DNA of 64,000 bases from Vibrio ishigakensis (GTDB taxonomy: Bacteria > Pseudomonadota > Gammaproteobacteria > Enterobacterales > Vibrionaceae). Position 1 is the first letter of the stretch, and every line of letters begins with the position of its first letter. The stretch is from positions 558,001 through 622,000 of the forward strand of contig NZ_AP024882.1 of assembly GCF_024347675.1 (NCBI RefSeq), written 5' to 3'. Shown in pieces: positions 42,546-51,359 of this stretch. A program made the translations under genes and the position numbers. The notes under the pieces are model-generated. The model saw nothing but the letters and a program-made list of their open reading frames with translations. It was not told the DNA's origin and did no database searches.

Positions 42546-44546
42546 TTAGGCTTCTAAGGTTTCTTGCTTCACTGGAAGGTTCTTAGCCGGACCTTCCGCT
42601 TTCAAGATAACCATAGACTGGGGCTTGAGCAGCATATCGCGAGATAGGTTACCTTCGCCTGTCTTAGTAAAGGCAGTATCACAGATAATGCTCCAGCGCT
42701 CAGTTCCGCCTTGAGGCAGCTTAAAGCGTGCTGGGGTCTGCGATTGGTTGATGAAGTACAGAAGCTCTGCACCATCTTCACCGATACCTAGCTTTAGAGA
42801 TACGGCGTTCAATCGGTTCCAATCATCCATCTCCATCAACTGACCGTCAGGGCGATGCCAGCTTACACGGTTGTCGTTGCGAGTCTCACCACTGAATGCC
42901 TCGATAAACGGCACCATGTGTTCCTGACGCGCAGCAATCATGTCCGCAAGCCAAGACTTAAATTCTTCGGCGTAGATGTTTAGGTCCCATTTCAGCCAGC
43001 TGATTTCGTTGTCCTGACAATAGGCGTTGTTGTTGCCCCACTGGGTATGCGACAGCACGTCTGCGGTCAGGATATGTGGGATACTGAACGAGAACAGCAG
43101 CGAACTCATAAAGTTACGCTTGCGTTTCTCACGCAGTAATTGAATCTCAGCGCTGTCTGTTTCACCCTCGACACCTAGGTTGTCAGAGCGGTTATCGCCA
43201 TGACCATCGTGGTTATGCTCACCATTAGCCTCGTTGTGCTTCATTTTGTAAGACACTAGGTCCTGCATAGTGAAGCCATCGTGATAAGTGATGTAGTTAA
43301 CCGTCATCTTATGTGGCCAGCGACTCGCGCTGTAGATGTCACGAGAACCCATGATGCGCGTGGCGAACTCTTTCAAGAAGCCTTGGTCACCGCGCCAGAA
43401 GCTGCGGGTAATATCTCTAAACTTATCGTTACACTCGTTCCAACCGTCAGGGAAGTTACCCACCTGATAACCGTTCGGGCCAATATCCCAAGGTTCAGCA
43501 ATTAGCTTGGTCTGCTTTAAGATAGGGTCTTGCGCCACAGCCTTAAAGAAAGCTGCTTCACGATTAAAGTTATCGCCATTACGACCTAGGGTTGCCGCTA
43601 GGTCAAAACGGAAGCCGTCTACTTTAAACTCAGTTACCCAATAACGAAGGGTATCCATCACTAGGTTCATAGCTGGTTGATAGTTGAGGTCAACCGTATT
43701 GCCACAACCGGTGAAGTTAGCATAGTGACAGCCGTGTTTTAGGTAGTAGTCGTTGTCCAGCAGTTTAAGGTTAAACACTGGACCACCGTCACCGCCCTCG
43801 GCAGTGTGGTTGTAAACCACGTCTAGGATGACCTCAATGTCATTCTTGTGCAGCTCACGAATAGCCGTTTTTAGCTCATGTACCGCATCTACTTCTGCAT
43901 AACGTGGATCTGGTGCCATAAACACATAAGGGTTGTAGCCCCAGTAGTTTACCTTCTCCATATCCAGAAGGTGCGGCTCATGCATGCAGGCCGCTACAGG
44001 AAGTAGCTGTAGACAGTTGATGTTCTGCTCTTTATAGAAAGAGATCATCTCATCGCTAACTAGACCTAGGTATTTACCTCGGTGCTGCATTGGCACTTTA
44101 GTGTTTAGCTTAGATGCACCCTTTACATGGGTCTCAAACAACACCATTTCAGAGCGTGGAATACGCGGATAGTCGCTTTCTTGCCAGTCGAAGTTATTTG
44201 CTGTGACCACAGACTTCGCCATCGACCAGCTTTTTTCTGGTGAGAATGGCGCATCATAATGAAGAGGCTTGCTTAGCGCCTTCGCGTACGGGTCAGATAA
44301 TAGATATTGCTGATTGTTTTCGTCCGTAACCACAAAGCCATATTCTTGGCCTGCCACTACGTCCTCAATAAAGATATGTCGAATGCCACCGTATTGCTCG
44401 GTGATTGGGTAGGTTTTAAATTCTCCATTCTTATCAAATAGCACCAACGCAATGTCTTTACGGTGTGGCGCATGAATAGAGAAGTTACATCCACTTGCTT
44501 CCAGCTCGGCACCCAGTGGATAAGGGCGAGATCGCTTGTTACTCAT
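42546..44546 (-). CDS. glgX: Glycogen debranching enzyme, GlgX/isoamylase type
   Basis: The 666-residue GH13 enzyme should cut alpha-1,6 branches of glycogen or limit dextrins in the cytoplasm. An N-terminal carbohydrate-binding domain (GCNFSIHAPHRKDIALVLF) precedes the barrel. GH13 regions are seen as DVVYNHTAEGG, DGFRFDLA with Asp315 as nucleophile, LIAEPWD with Glu351 as acid/base, and YHDGFTMQDLV. It is divergent from lamB across a 607-bp gap, next to malM and an amylase, so it belongs with maltodextrin use. There is no signal peptide. E. coli GlgX has 657 residues. Confidence 0.93.
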   Translation of the reverse strand: MSNKRSRPYPLGAELEASGCNFSIHAPHRKDIALVLFDKNGEFKTYPITEQYGGIRHIFIEDVVAGQEYGFVVTDENNQQYLLSDPYAKALSKPLHYDAPFSPEKSWSMAKSVVTANNFDWQESDYPRIPRSEMVLFETHVKGASKLNTKVPMQHRGKYLGLVSDEMISFYKEQNINCLQLLPVAACMHEPHLLDMEKVNYWGYNPYVFMAPDPRYAEVDAVHELKTAIRELHKNDIEVILDVVYNHTAEGGDGGPVFNLKLLDNDYYLKHGCHYANFTGCGNTVDLNYQPAMNLVMDTLRYWVTEFKVDGFRFDLAATLGRNGDNFNREAAFFKAVAQDPILKQTKLIAEPWDIGPNGYQVGNFPDGWNECNDKFRDITRSFWRGDQGFLKEFATRIMGSRDIYSASRWPHKMTVNYITYHDGFTMQDLVSYKMKHNEANGEHNHDGHGDNRSDNLGVEGETDSAEIQLLREKRKRNFMSSLLFSFSIPHILTADVLSHTQWGNNNAYCQDNEISWLKWDLNIYAEEFKSWLADMIAARQEHMVPFIEAFSGETRNDNRVSWHRPDGQLMEMDDWNRLNAVSLKLGIGEDGAELLYFINQSQTPARFKLPQGGTERWSIICDTAFTKTGEGNLSRDMLLKPQSMVILKAEGPAKNLPVKQETLEA

Positions 44547-44875
44547 TCTATTTAAAATTCGTTTTATATTATTTTTGAATGGCCTTCGCCTACGGTAAAA
44601 GGTTTGTGAATTTAACGCAACACCAAATGTCGAGAAGCTAGGTCTGATAACGGTTCGTTATAAAGCTTTAGATGTTTTATTTCTTTTAGAAATTTGAGAA
44701 AAACGGCTTATTTGCACTACTTCAAACTTTTGAGTGCACCGCGAGTGTGAATGTTTGCACCAGAATGAAACAATATTTTGCGAGAGCTCACATTTTTAAA
44801 CGGAACCTGAAAAAAAATAAAAAAGAGATGAAACTTTTATAAATCGATCGGGATCTAACTTTGCACAAAATGGCT

Positions 44876-44891
44876 TGTGATCCATATCACT
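44876..44891 (+). promoter_or_regulatory. CRP-binding site in the glgX/lamB region
   Basis: TGTGATCCATATCACT matches the CRP consensus TGTGA-N6-TCACA at 9 of 10 positions. CRP-cAMP activation fits a maltoporin gene. Confidence 0.78.
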
Positions 44892-44988
44892 AGAGATCGC
44901 TAAAATACTCCCTAGATTTGTGATTCACCCTCCAAATCACTATTTCTACGCCCCCCTAATCCCGTCTACTTCCCCCTTCGCATTTTAG

Positions 44989-44998
44989 GGGGAGGAGT
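44989..44998 (+). promoter_or_regulatory. MalT-like box before lamB
   Basis: GGGGAGGAGT matches the MalT box GGGGAKGAGG at 9 of 10 bases. A weaker reversed match (GGGGAAGTAG on the minus strand) lies near 44966-44976. MalT itself is not in the window. Confidence 0.6.
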
Positions 44999-45153
44999 AC
45001 AGAATTATTTTTTTATTCGCCCTATTATCTTTCTCGTCGAAAAGAAAAAGTTTTCGGATTTATCTTCACTACAGTATTTGCCAACGGAAAGGTGGTCAGC
45101 TGGAAGGTAATTAGGAAATTAAAAAAATAAAATCGTTCGGGAGTTAACGAGTA

Positions 45154-46395
45154 ATGAAAAAGCTAAACCTATTAACTGCAGCGGTATCTGCTGCCCTACT
45201 ATCAACCTCTGCTTTGGCAGTAGACTTTAATGGTTACATGCGTGCTGGTGTTGGCGTAAGTGGTCAAGGTCAAAACGTTTCTTTTGAAAGAAACAACCTA
45301 GGTCGTCTAGGTAACGAAGACGAGCTTTACGGTGAAATCGGCATCGGCAAAGACGTTTGGGAAAAAGATGGAGTTAAGTTCCGTGTGAACTCTATGCTTG
45401 CAGTTGTTTCTGACCAAGGTAACGACTACGAAGCTTTAGGTGGTGACAACCCTGATGAAATCGCTCTTCGTCAGTTTAACGTAGAAGCAACTGGTGTTCT
45501 AGGTTTTGCTCCAGAAGCTACTCTATGGGCTGGTAAGCGCTATAACCAACGTCATGACATCCACATCACTGACCGTTACTACTGGGATATTTCAGGTGCA
45601 GGTGCTGGTATCGACAACATCGAAATGGGTCCAGGTCGCCTATCTGTAATGTGGGTCCGTTCAGATCGTGAAGATTTCGGCTTCAGTGATCCAGGTTCAG
45701 CGTCACGTGGTGATGCAATGAATGTAAACATCTTCGACGTGCGCTATGCAGGCCTAGAACTTTGGTCAAACTCTTCTCTTGAGCTAGGTGTTGACTATGC
45801 TGTGACTAACGAGTCTGATGCTTATAACGGCAAGAGCCCTAAAGATGGTGTAATGCTTACTGCTGAGTTGACTCAGTCTATCTTCAATGGCTTCAACAAA
45901 ACTGTGTTCCAGTATGGTACTGAAGGTTACGGTAAAGCAATCGCATACGGCGGTGCGGGTAACTGGTACGGCGCAGAAGCAGAAGACGGTGCAGCAGCTT
46001 ACCGTATCATCAACCACGGTGTAATGACATTCGGTCAGTTCGACATCTCTCACCAGTTGTTGTGGCAAGCATCGACAGACGACGTTCAGCAATTCCAGAC
46101 TGATAACATCGAGACTCTATCTGTAGTTGTTCGTCCTCAATACCGTTGGAACGAGCTACACACCACTATTCTTGAGCTAGGTGCGTTCACTGGTCAGACT
46201 GCTCTAGGTCAAGACACAGGCGGTCAGAAATACACAATCGCACAAGCAATCTCTGCTGGTGACAGCTTCTGGGCACGTCCTGAGTTCCGTGTATACGCGA
46301 GCTATGTTACAAACGACGAAGGCACTGTGGGTAACCCTCTAAACGACAGTGATTCTGAGCTGAACTTCGGTGTTCAGGTAGAAGCTTGGTGGTAA
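45154..46395 (+). CDS. lamB: Maltoporin
   Basis: The 413-residue outer-membrane trimer lets maltose and maltodextrins through. The signal peptide is MKKLNLLTAAVSAALLSTSALA, and the mature protein begins VDFNGYMRAGVG. Family blocks are seen: LGRLGNEDELYGEIGIGK, WAGKRYNQRHDIHITDRYYWDISGAGAG in parts, and the C-terminus FGVQVEAWW. Sugar-slide aromatics are scattered through the barrel. It is followed by malM with a terminator between, so some transcripts may stop after lamB. Upstream CRP and MalT sites support induction by maltose and catabolite control. Confidence 0.97.
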   Translation: MKKLNLLTAAVSAALLSTSALAVDFNGYMRAGVGVSGQGQNVSFERNNLGRLGNEDELYGEIGIGKDVWEKDGVKFRVNSMLAVVSDQGNDYEALGGDNPDEIALRQFNVEATGVLGFAPEATLWAGKRYNQRHDIHITDRYYWDISGAGAGIDNIEMGPGRLSVMWVRSDREDFGFSDPGSASRGDAMNVNIFDVRYAGLELWSNSSLELGVDYAVTNESDAYNGKSPKDGVMLTAELTQSIFNGFNKTVFQYGTEGYGKAIAYGGAGNWYGAEAEDGAAAYRIINHGVMTFGQFDISHQLLWQASTDDVQQFQTDNIETLSVVVRPQYRWNELHTTILELGAFTGQTALGQDTGGQKYTIAQAISAGDSFWARPEFRVYASYVTNDEGTVGNPLNDSDSELNFGVQVEAWW

Positions 46396-46449
46396 GGATT
46401 GATTCTTTGAATCAACTCTTAGCAATATAACGCTTTGATATAAAACGTG

Positions 46450-46478
46450 AAGGCCAGTCCGCAGGGCTGGCCTTTTTT
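46450..46478 (+). terminator. Terminator between lamB and malM
   Basis: AAGGCCAG pairs with CTGGCCTT around TCCGCAGGG, followed by TTTTT. It should allow lamB to be made in excess of malM. Confidence 0.8.
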
Positions 46479-46517
46479 GATACAGTTAGTCGCTTTGATA
46501 GCCAAAGGAAAACTAGA

Positions 46518-47330
46518 ATGAAAAAGATTGTGCTAATGGTTGCGTTATCATCCGCGCTAGCAGGCTGTGCTTCAAATGTTCAGGTGTTGGACACCTCTGC
46601 AGCTGAAGATTTCAGTGCCGTAACCATTGAACAAATATCACAACTAAATAGTCAAAATGTAGCTTTGCCAGCTAATCTGGAATTCGTTATTAACGACCAG
46701 AGCCCGCAATTACAACAAGATTCACTTACAACTAACGTAGCCAGCTTTTCGGTTCCTGGTAACCGAGGTGCACTGAAGTTTGAAATCACCAGTGTTGCTA
46801 CGCAAACCGTATATTCTCCAAATGTAGCGATTTATTCGAGTACAGGTGAATTACTGTTTAACTATGATGCGGACGAATTTAAGTATGAGTACGCGAAACT
46901 AATTTATCCTGATCGCTTGGAAGGTGAGTTCATCTTCTCACCACCGGCAGGGCAAGAGCAGCTTCAAGTTCTGATCTATACAACAGCAAAAGACTTGGCT
47001 GAAACTACAGAACTACTGCACCCAGCTAAAGCATTTGCAAGAAGCACTGGCAAGGTAGAGCCTGAAATCCCTAACCCGATTGCTGCACACGCTGATACGG
47101 GTGAGTTCAAGATTGAGATAACGTCACAGCTAGGTGTGACGCAGCCAGTGGAAGAGAACGTTGTTCGAGCAGACCAAGCTGGTGACTCGACAACCTATTA
47201 CCACAGTGCAATTCGCCAAGCTGTTGCTGATAACAACATGCCAAAAGCCCTAGCTCTACTTGAAGAGGCTCAGGACCTAGGCGTTAAAGATGCGAAGAAG
47301 GTCTATATCGAGGCACTAGAAGCCCGATAA
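46518..47330 (+). CDS. malM: MalM-like maltose-operon lipoprotein
   Basis: The 270-residue protein has a lipobox (LAGC, Cys17), so it should be anchored as a lipoprotein facing the periplasm. It follows lamB as malM does in enteric bacteria, and has the MalM two-domain outline (SFSVPGNRGALKFEITSVATQTVYSPNVAIY in parts; then KLIYPDRLEGEFIFSPP). Its biochemical role is not known in any species. The last 40 residues (AIRQAVADNNMPKALALLEEAQDLGVKDAKK in parts) form helices. Confidence 0.88.
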   Translation: MKKIVLMVALSSALAGCASNVQVLDTSAAEDFSAVTIEQISQLNSQNVALPANLEFVINDQSPQLQQDSLTTNVASFSVPGNRGALKFEITSVATQTVYSPNVAIYSSTGELLFNYDADEFKYEYAKLIYPDRLEGEFIFSPPAGQEQLQVLIYTTAKDLAETTELLHPAKAFARSTGKVEPEIPNPIAAHADTGEFKIEITSQLGVTQPVEENVVRADQAGDSTTYYHSAIRQAVADNNMPKALALLEEAQDLGVKDAKKVYIEALEAR

Positions 47331-47539
47331 AAGAATGGTCAGTTAGATGTCTGAACTTTAACTGGCCTTTTAATCTAAATCCGGTTCAAAAAATAAAAGA
47401 AACTAGAAACGGTTTATATGTAATTCGATTGTTTACTTTGCTTGGTTCGTTGAGTTCTTAGAATCAATGTATCCAAAATCCTATGTAAATACTGTTAACT
47501 CCAAACCTTAGTGTTGTTCATTTTTGTTAACTTGTTAAC

Positions 47540-47567
47540 CAGGGCTTAGACCCTGGTTTTTTTTATC
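47540..47567 (+). terminator. Strong terminator 200 bp beyond malM
   Basis: AACCAGGG and CCCTGGTT surround a short loop and are followed by eight T. A weaker hairpin closer to malM (47337-47374) could end that gene, which leaves this one perhaps serving a small RNA. Confidence 0.8.
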
Positions 47568-47577
47568 TATTATCAAA

Positions 47578-47605
47578 TAAAAAAGAGCTCCAATTGGAGC
47601 TCTTT
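47578..47605 (-). terminator. Terminator after the GH13 gene
   Basis: AAAGAGCTCC and GGAGCTCTTT form a perfect stem; on the minus strand the T-run follows. Confidence 0.85.
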
Positions 47606-47615
47606 GCACTTTTAG

Positions 47616-49400
47616 TTAGCTTCTAGTGAGAGCCAATGTCGCTAATGGCGGTAAATCCAGACTAAGCATACCTATGCCATCTTGAACTCTCAGCGTATGG
47701 CTTTGCGCTTCACCAATGTTCTGCTTCAGTTCATACTCACCATCTTCCAGTCTCCATTTAGCTACTAGAGATTGAGGTATTTCTATCTCAGTTTGGTAGC
47801 TTTGCTCTGTGCTGAAGTTGGTTGCAGCGATGACAAACTCTTTGTTGTCTTCACTGGTACGAGCAAATAGATAAACCTGGTCAGCCGCTTCACCTAGGCT
47901 CCCTTGGTTGTGCGGATAAAGAGGCTCGAAGTCACCGGTTAGAGATTTACACTGTAAACTAAAGGTCAACAGTTCTTGGTAGAACTCACGCAGTTGCTTC
48001 TCTTGCTTTGTTAGTTGACCACCATCGAATTCACCTTGGTTCATCCAACGTTGGTGATGCGGAACACCGATGTAGTCAAAGATAGAGGTGCGGCTTGGTT
48101 TACCAAAGCCTGCATCTTCAAACCCAGGTTCACCCACTTCTTGCCCAAAGTAAATCATGGTTGGTGCACTGCTTAGCAGAGCACTCACTAGCATGGCTGG
48201 GCGACCTAGTTCAGCATCTCCTGCAAACTCTGGATGAGCAACGCGCTGCTCATCGTGGTTATCTAGGAAGTGCAGCATGTGATGTTCGATATCCAACATC
48301 TGTTGCTGAATAGGGTCGATAGTCGCAGTAGATGCTTTACCTTGCATGATCAGTTTCACTGTATCGTACAGGTCTACCTTGTCGTATAGATAGTCCATCT
48401 TACCTAGGTGGATATAGTCACGATAAAGGTCTGGTTGGTAAACCTCAGCCATCAGGAAGGCATCTGGATTCTTCATCTTGATGCTTGAGTTCATAAAGCT
48501 CCAGAACTCTACTGGCACCATTTCAGCCATGTCGTAGCGGAAACCATCAACACCTTTGTCTAGCCAGTAAAGAGCGATGTCTCTGAACTTGATCCAAGAG
48601 CTAGGAACTGACTTGTCTTTCCAAAACTCAAAGTGCTCTTTGAAATCTTTCTCTGCGTAGTCTGCAGGCAGTTCATCGAAGTCTTTGTTGCCGTCTGGTT
48701 TGATGCCGTAGTTTACTTTGACCGTTTCGTACCAATCATCTAACTCTGGCTTGGCTAGGCGACTGCCGTTACCTGTCCACTTGGCTGGGAATTCTTTGAA
48801 AGGCTCTACTAGGTCTGGGTGTGCTTCGCCACCGAGAGGTGTGAATTCCTGAGGAATATCAGGTAGTTCAAAGCCTTGCTCTGGAATGTAGTAGAAGTTG
48901 TTGTCTCTGTGATAAACAACGTTGGTATCGTCTTCGGCGCCGAAATCTGTTACGCCCTCAGGGTTGTTTTTCCCTTCGTAACGACGCGCCACATGGTTAG
49001 GCACGATGTCGATGATCACCTTCATATCTGACTTGTGAGTGCGCTCAATTAGTTGCTCAAACTCTTGAAGACGCTTGGCTGGGTTATCGGCTAGATCAGG
49101 GTTGACTGAGTAGTAATCCTTTACCGCATAAGGAGAGCCTGCGCGGCCTTTCACTACCGATGGGTGGTCGTTGTTGATACCAAACTCGGCGTAGTCGGCA
49201 ATTACCGCATGGTGTGGTACGCCAGTGTACCAAATGTGAGTTATGCCTAATTTTTGAATCTCTTGTAGCGCCTTGTCAGTGAAATCACTGAACTTGCCCA
49301 CGCCGTTTTGCTGCGCGGTTCCCCAAGGTTGGAATTCGGTGTTAGTTATACCGAACAGACGAGTAAATACTTGATAAACATTGAACTTCTGATGAGACAT
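47616..49400 (-). CDS. Cytoplasmic alpha-amylase-family enzyme (GH13)
   Basis: The 594-residue enzyme has no signal peptide, so it should act on imported maltodextrins. GH13 regions are seen as DIVPNHVARR, GFRYDMAEM with Asp290 as nucleophile, LMAEVYQP with the acid/base Glu, and FLDNHDEQR. The opening (NVYQVFTRLFGITNTEF) is typical of a Vibrio/Bacteroidetes-type cytoplasmic amylase. It lies after lamB-malM and so fits maltodextrin breakdown. The product pattern cannot be predicted. A parS2-type site lies within the coding sequence near the 3' end (47946). Confidence 0.93.
   Translation of the reverse strand: MSHQKFNVYQVFTRLFGITNTEFQPWGTAQQNGVGKFSDFTDKALQEIQKLGITHIWYTGVPHHAVIADYAEFGINNDHPSVVKGRAGSPYAVKDYYSVNPDLADNPAKRLQEFEQLIERTHKSDMKVIIDIVPNHVARRYEGKNNPEGVTDFGAEDDTNVVYHRDNNFYYIPEQGFELPDIPQEFTPLGGEAHPDLVEPFKEFPAKWTGNGSRLAKPELDDWYETVKVNYGIKPDGNKDFDELPADYAEKDFKEHFEFWKDKSVPSSWIKFRDIALYWLDKGVDGFRYDMAEMVPVEFWSFMNSSIKMKNPDAFLMAEVYQPDLYRDYIHLGKMDYLYDKVDLYDTVKLIMQGKASTATIDPIQQQMLDIEHHMLHFLDNHDEQRVAHPEFAGDAELGRPAMLVSALLSSAPTMIYFGQEVGEPGFEDAGFGKPSRTSIFDYIGVPHHQRWMNQGEFDGGQLTKQEKQLREFYQELLTFSLQCKSLTGDFEPLYPHNQGSLGEAADQVYLFARTSEDNKEFVIAATNFSTEQSYQTEIEIPQSLVAKWRLEDGEYELKQNIGEAQSHTLRVQDGIGMLSLDLPPLATLALTRS
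47946..47958. other. parS2-type centromere site 3 (inside a gene)
   Basis: TTTACACTGTAAA matches the chromosome II parS2 consensus exactly, with the same GA flank as the other two. It lies within the GH13 coding sequence near residue 483 and so must satisfy both functions. The encoded residues around it are LQCKSL. Confidence 0.72.
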
Positions 49401-49643
49401 CGCTGAGTTTCCAATAGGTGAGTTGAATGTGTTTGATGTTATTCATCTGTTTGTCAGTGAGCGTCACCCTTGGTTCAGATAAAAGGGGCGTAGAAATCGA
49501 AACTGTGATCTTGAACTATAATACTTTTGGGTAAACGTATTTTTTGTTTCGTTCCTAGGAAAGCGAGTCGAATCTCGCGAGTATTTGGCATTCATCCTTG
49601 AGGCAGAAACAGTGCACTCAAGGTGAGGAACAGCGGTGGTTGT

Positions 49644-50282
49644 ATGGATGCAACAACTGAAATTGTATATACGATTGGTGCTATTGCCGGTTTCGTGGCA
49701 CTGTTTTTCACCATAGGTAGATTCTTTGCCTACAGGGCAGAGCGTCTAAAGCGTAGTGAAATCGAAACAGAGCAGAGGCTAAAAAAGGCGGCTGCAGAAC
49801 GCGTACGTCTCCACAATGAAAAGCTAGCTCTAGCCAGTGAAGGATTAGTATCTGCCCAACTTGAACTCGCGAGAGAAAGTGAGAAATCCAATCCCAAAGA
49901 AGCCCTTTTCTGGTATGAACGTGCTGCCGAACAAGATGACATGGAAGGTATTAAAGGTTTTGTTCGAGTCTGTGAAAGCTCCGACGAAGAGATAGTGGCG
50001 CAAGATAAATACCGTTATTGGAAAAACGCACTAGAAGCTGCAAAAGGTGATGAACAAGCCGAGTTTGAACAGGGCTTGGCACTGTTTGAAGGCTATGGCA
50101 TCCGAAGCAATATGGACAGAGGTTTAGAGCTTATCGAACATGCTGCTTCGAAGCGCTGTGTTCGTGCTCAGATGTTTTTAGCTGAATGGTACAAGTCGCC
50201 AGAAAACCCATTTTCTAATAAAGAAACTGCCAAAATGTGGATGGATAGAGCGGATGGCAATATAGAGGATGAGTCCAAATAG
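49644..50282 (+). CDS. Membrane-anchored Sel1-repeat protein
   Basis: The 212-residue protein has one N-terminal membrane helix (about residues 5-26) and a basic coiled coil (RLKRSEIETEQRLKKAAAERVRL). Sel1/TPR-like repeats follow (SAQLELARESEKSNPKEALFWYERAAEQ in parts; EQGLALFEGYGIRSNMDRGLELIEHAA in parts). It probably scaffolds protein contacts at the inner membrane. ATG 49644 is preferred to a GTG at 49623. It precedes the yjbE-like gene by about 100 bp in the same direction, so it may belong to that locus. The 243-bp gap upstream holds the amylase promoter; I saw nothing else in it. Confidence 0.75.
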   Translation: MDATTEIVYTIGAIAGFVALFFTIGRFFAYRAERLKRSEIETEQRLKKAAAERVRLHNEKLALASEGLVSAQLELARESEKSNPKEALFWYERAAEQDDMEGIKGFVRVCESSDEEIVAQDKYRYWKNALEAAKGDEQAEFEQGLALFEGYGIRSNMDRGLELIEHAASKRCVRAQMFLAEWYKSPENPFSNKETAKMWMDRADGNIEDESK

Positions 50283-50384
50283 AAGGTCTGCGAACTGCTT
50301 ATTCGCGGTCTATACTTTTCGAGGTTGAGAAAGAAAAATGAGTAGGGGCAAAGGTTGTGCCCTGTTAGATCAGAAGGAATCGAG

Positions 50385-50642
50385 ATGAAGAAGCTAGCTT
50401 TAGCGCTCGCTTTGGCGAGCAGCCTAGGAATGGCTCATGCAGCTGAAGAGGTGGCTGCAGAAGGAGCAGCAACAGGTTCAGCTCCAGCAACTGGAGCGGC
50501 TGCGGGAGCAGGAGCTGCAGGTGTCGCTACTGGGTCTGTAGTGGGTGCAGTAGTTGCTGTGAGTGCCGTGGTAATTGTTGGTGGCATAGCAATAGCCGAT
50601 GCAGGTGATGACTCCCCATCTACCACCATAGATGTAGAATAA
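50385..50642 (+). CDS. YjbE/GfcA-like small exported protein
   Basis: The 85-residue protein has a signal peptide (MKKLALALALASSLGMAHA). A low-complexity Ala/Gly/Thr-rich stretch follows, then one hydrophobic segment (SVVGAVVAVSAVVIVGGIAIA) and a short acidic tail. Size, composition and first place before yjbF/G/H-like genes match YjbE and GfcA of E. coli exopolysaccharide operons. Its exact job is not known. ATG 50385 has a good ribosome site (AAGGAATCGAG). A terminator follows at once, so this gene should be expressed more than the rest. Confidence 0.78.
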   Translation: MKKLALALALASSLGMAHAAEEVAAEGAATGSAPATGAAAGAGAAGVATGSVVGAVVAVSAVVIVGGIAIADAGDDSPSTTIDVE

Positions 50643-50649
50643 ACCTTAG

Positions 50650-50679
50650 AGCCACCAAGATTTTGGTGGCTTTTTTGTG
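50650..50679 (+). terminator. Intercistronic terminator after the yjbE-like gene
   Basis: GCCACCAA pairs with TTGGTGGC and six T follow, only about 8 bp before the next start codon. It probably acts as an attenuator between the small protein gene and the export genes. Confidence 0.85.
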
Positions 50680-50687
50680 CCTGTTGC

Positions 50688-51356
50688 ATGGAAGAATTTT
50701 TTAAACTCTTCGCTGTTCTCAAACACTCCACTCTTTCCACTCGAAGAGCTCTTTTTGTCTGCCTACTAGTCTTGCCTGTGTCTGCTTGTACCCAAAAGTT
50801 TAAAGACCTCGGGGCAACGGTAGACAATGCGGTATTCGGAGAGAAAGATATACAGCTTTCAGAGCAAGAATTGCGAGCCTCTCCCTATGCTAGCCTCTAT
50901 GCTCGTGTGGATGACGGACGCCAGATCCACATGGTGCTGGCATTTGCTGAAACCGACCCATTAACGGGAAAACAGCTGTTGAAATGGATGTCGGCAGACA
51001 GAGCCATGATCGTTACCCTCGAAGGTCGTATCGTTAAGACCCTTGCCCTTCCAGATGCCAATTTAGCAGGCCTAACGCTTGATTCCGATAGAGCCAGTTA
51101 TGATTGGCAACCTGGCTATCGCTACGGCTACACCGCAGCAATCTCTAGAGAGAGGATTGCTAGTGAGCTAGTTGAAACGCCATTGCAGGACTTCAAGACA
51201 GAGCACTACATAGAGACTGTTAAGTTCGCGCAATTGGACGAGAGCATAGAGAATCACTATTGGATTAACAAGAAGGGGCGGGTGATAAAAACCGTTCAAT
51301 ATCTAGGTCCGGATATGCACAAGATAGAACTTCTGCTGATAAAGGATTTTGGATAG
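50688..51356 (+). CDS. YjbF/GfcB-family lipoprotein
   Basis: The 222-residue protein has a lipobox (VSAC, Cys34), after an N-terminal stretch longer than usual. The mature part follows the GfcB/YjbF pattern (DGRQIHMVLAFAE, WMSADRAMIVTLEGRIVKTLALP in parts, DWQPGYRYGYTA, WINKKGRVIKTVQYLGP). It should be an outer-membrane lipoprotein in exopolysaccharide export. The start codon has no clear ribosome site and lies directly after the terminator hairpin, so translation of this gene may be poor or depend on the hairpin. The next gene follows after 3 bp. Confidence 0.85.
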   Translation: MEEFFKLFAVLKHSTLSTRRALFVCLLVLPVSACTQKFKDLGATVDNAVFGEKDIQLSEQELRASPYASLYARVDDGRQIHMVLAFAETDPLTGKQLLKWMSADRAMIVTLEGRIVKTLALPDANLAGLTLDSDRASYDWQPGYRYGYTAAISRERIASELVETPLQDFKTEHYIETVKFAQLDESIENHYWINKKGRVIKTVQYLGPDMHKIELLLIKDFG

Positions 51357-51359
51357 CCG

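Larger units (their letters stand above)
44547..45153. other. Divergent control region glgX/lamB
   Basis: These 607 bp hold a CRP site and a MalT-like box (listed separately). The rest is AT-rich, with no supported small gene. The long distance suggests complex control or a long lamB leader. Confidence 0.6.
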
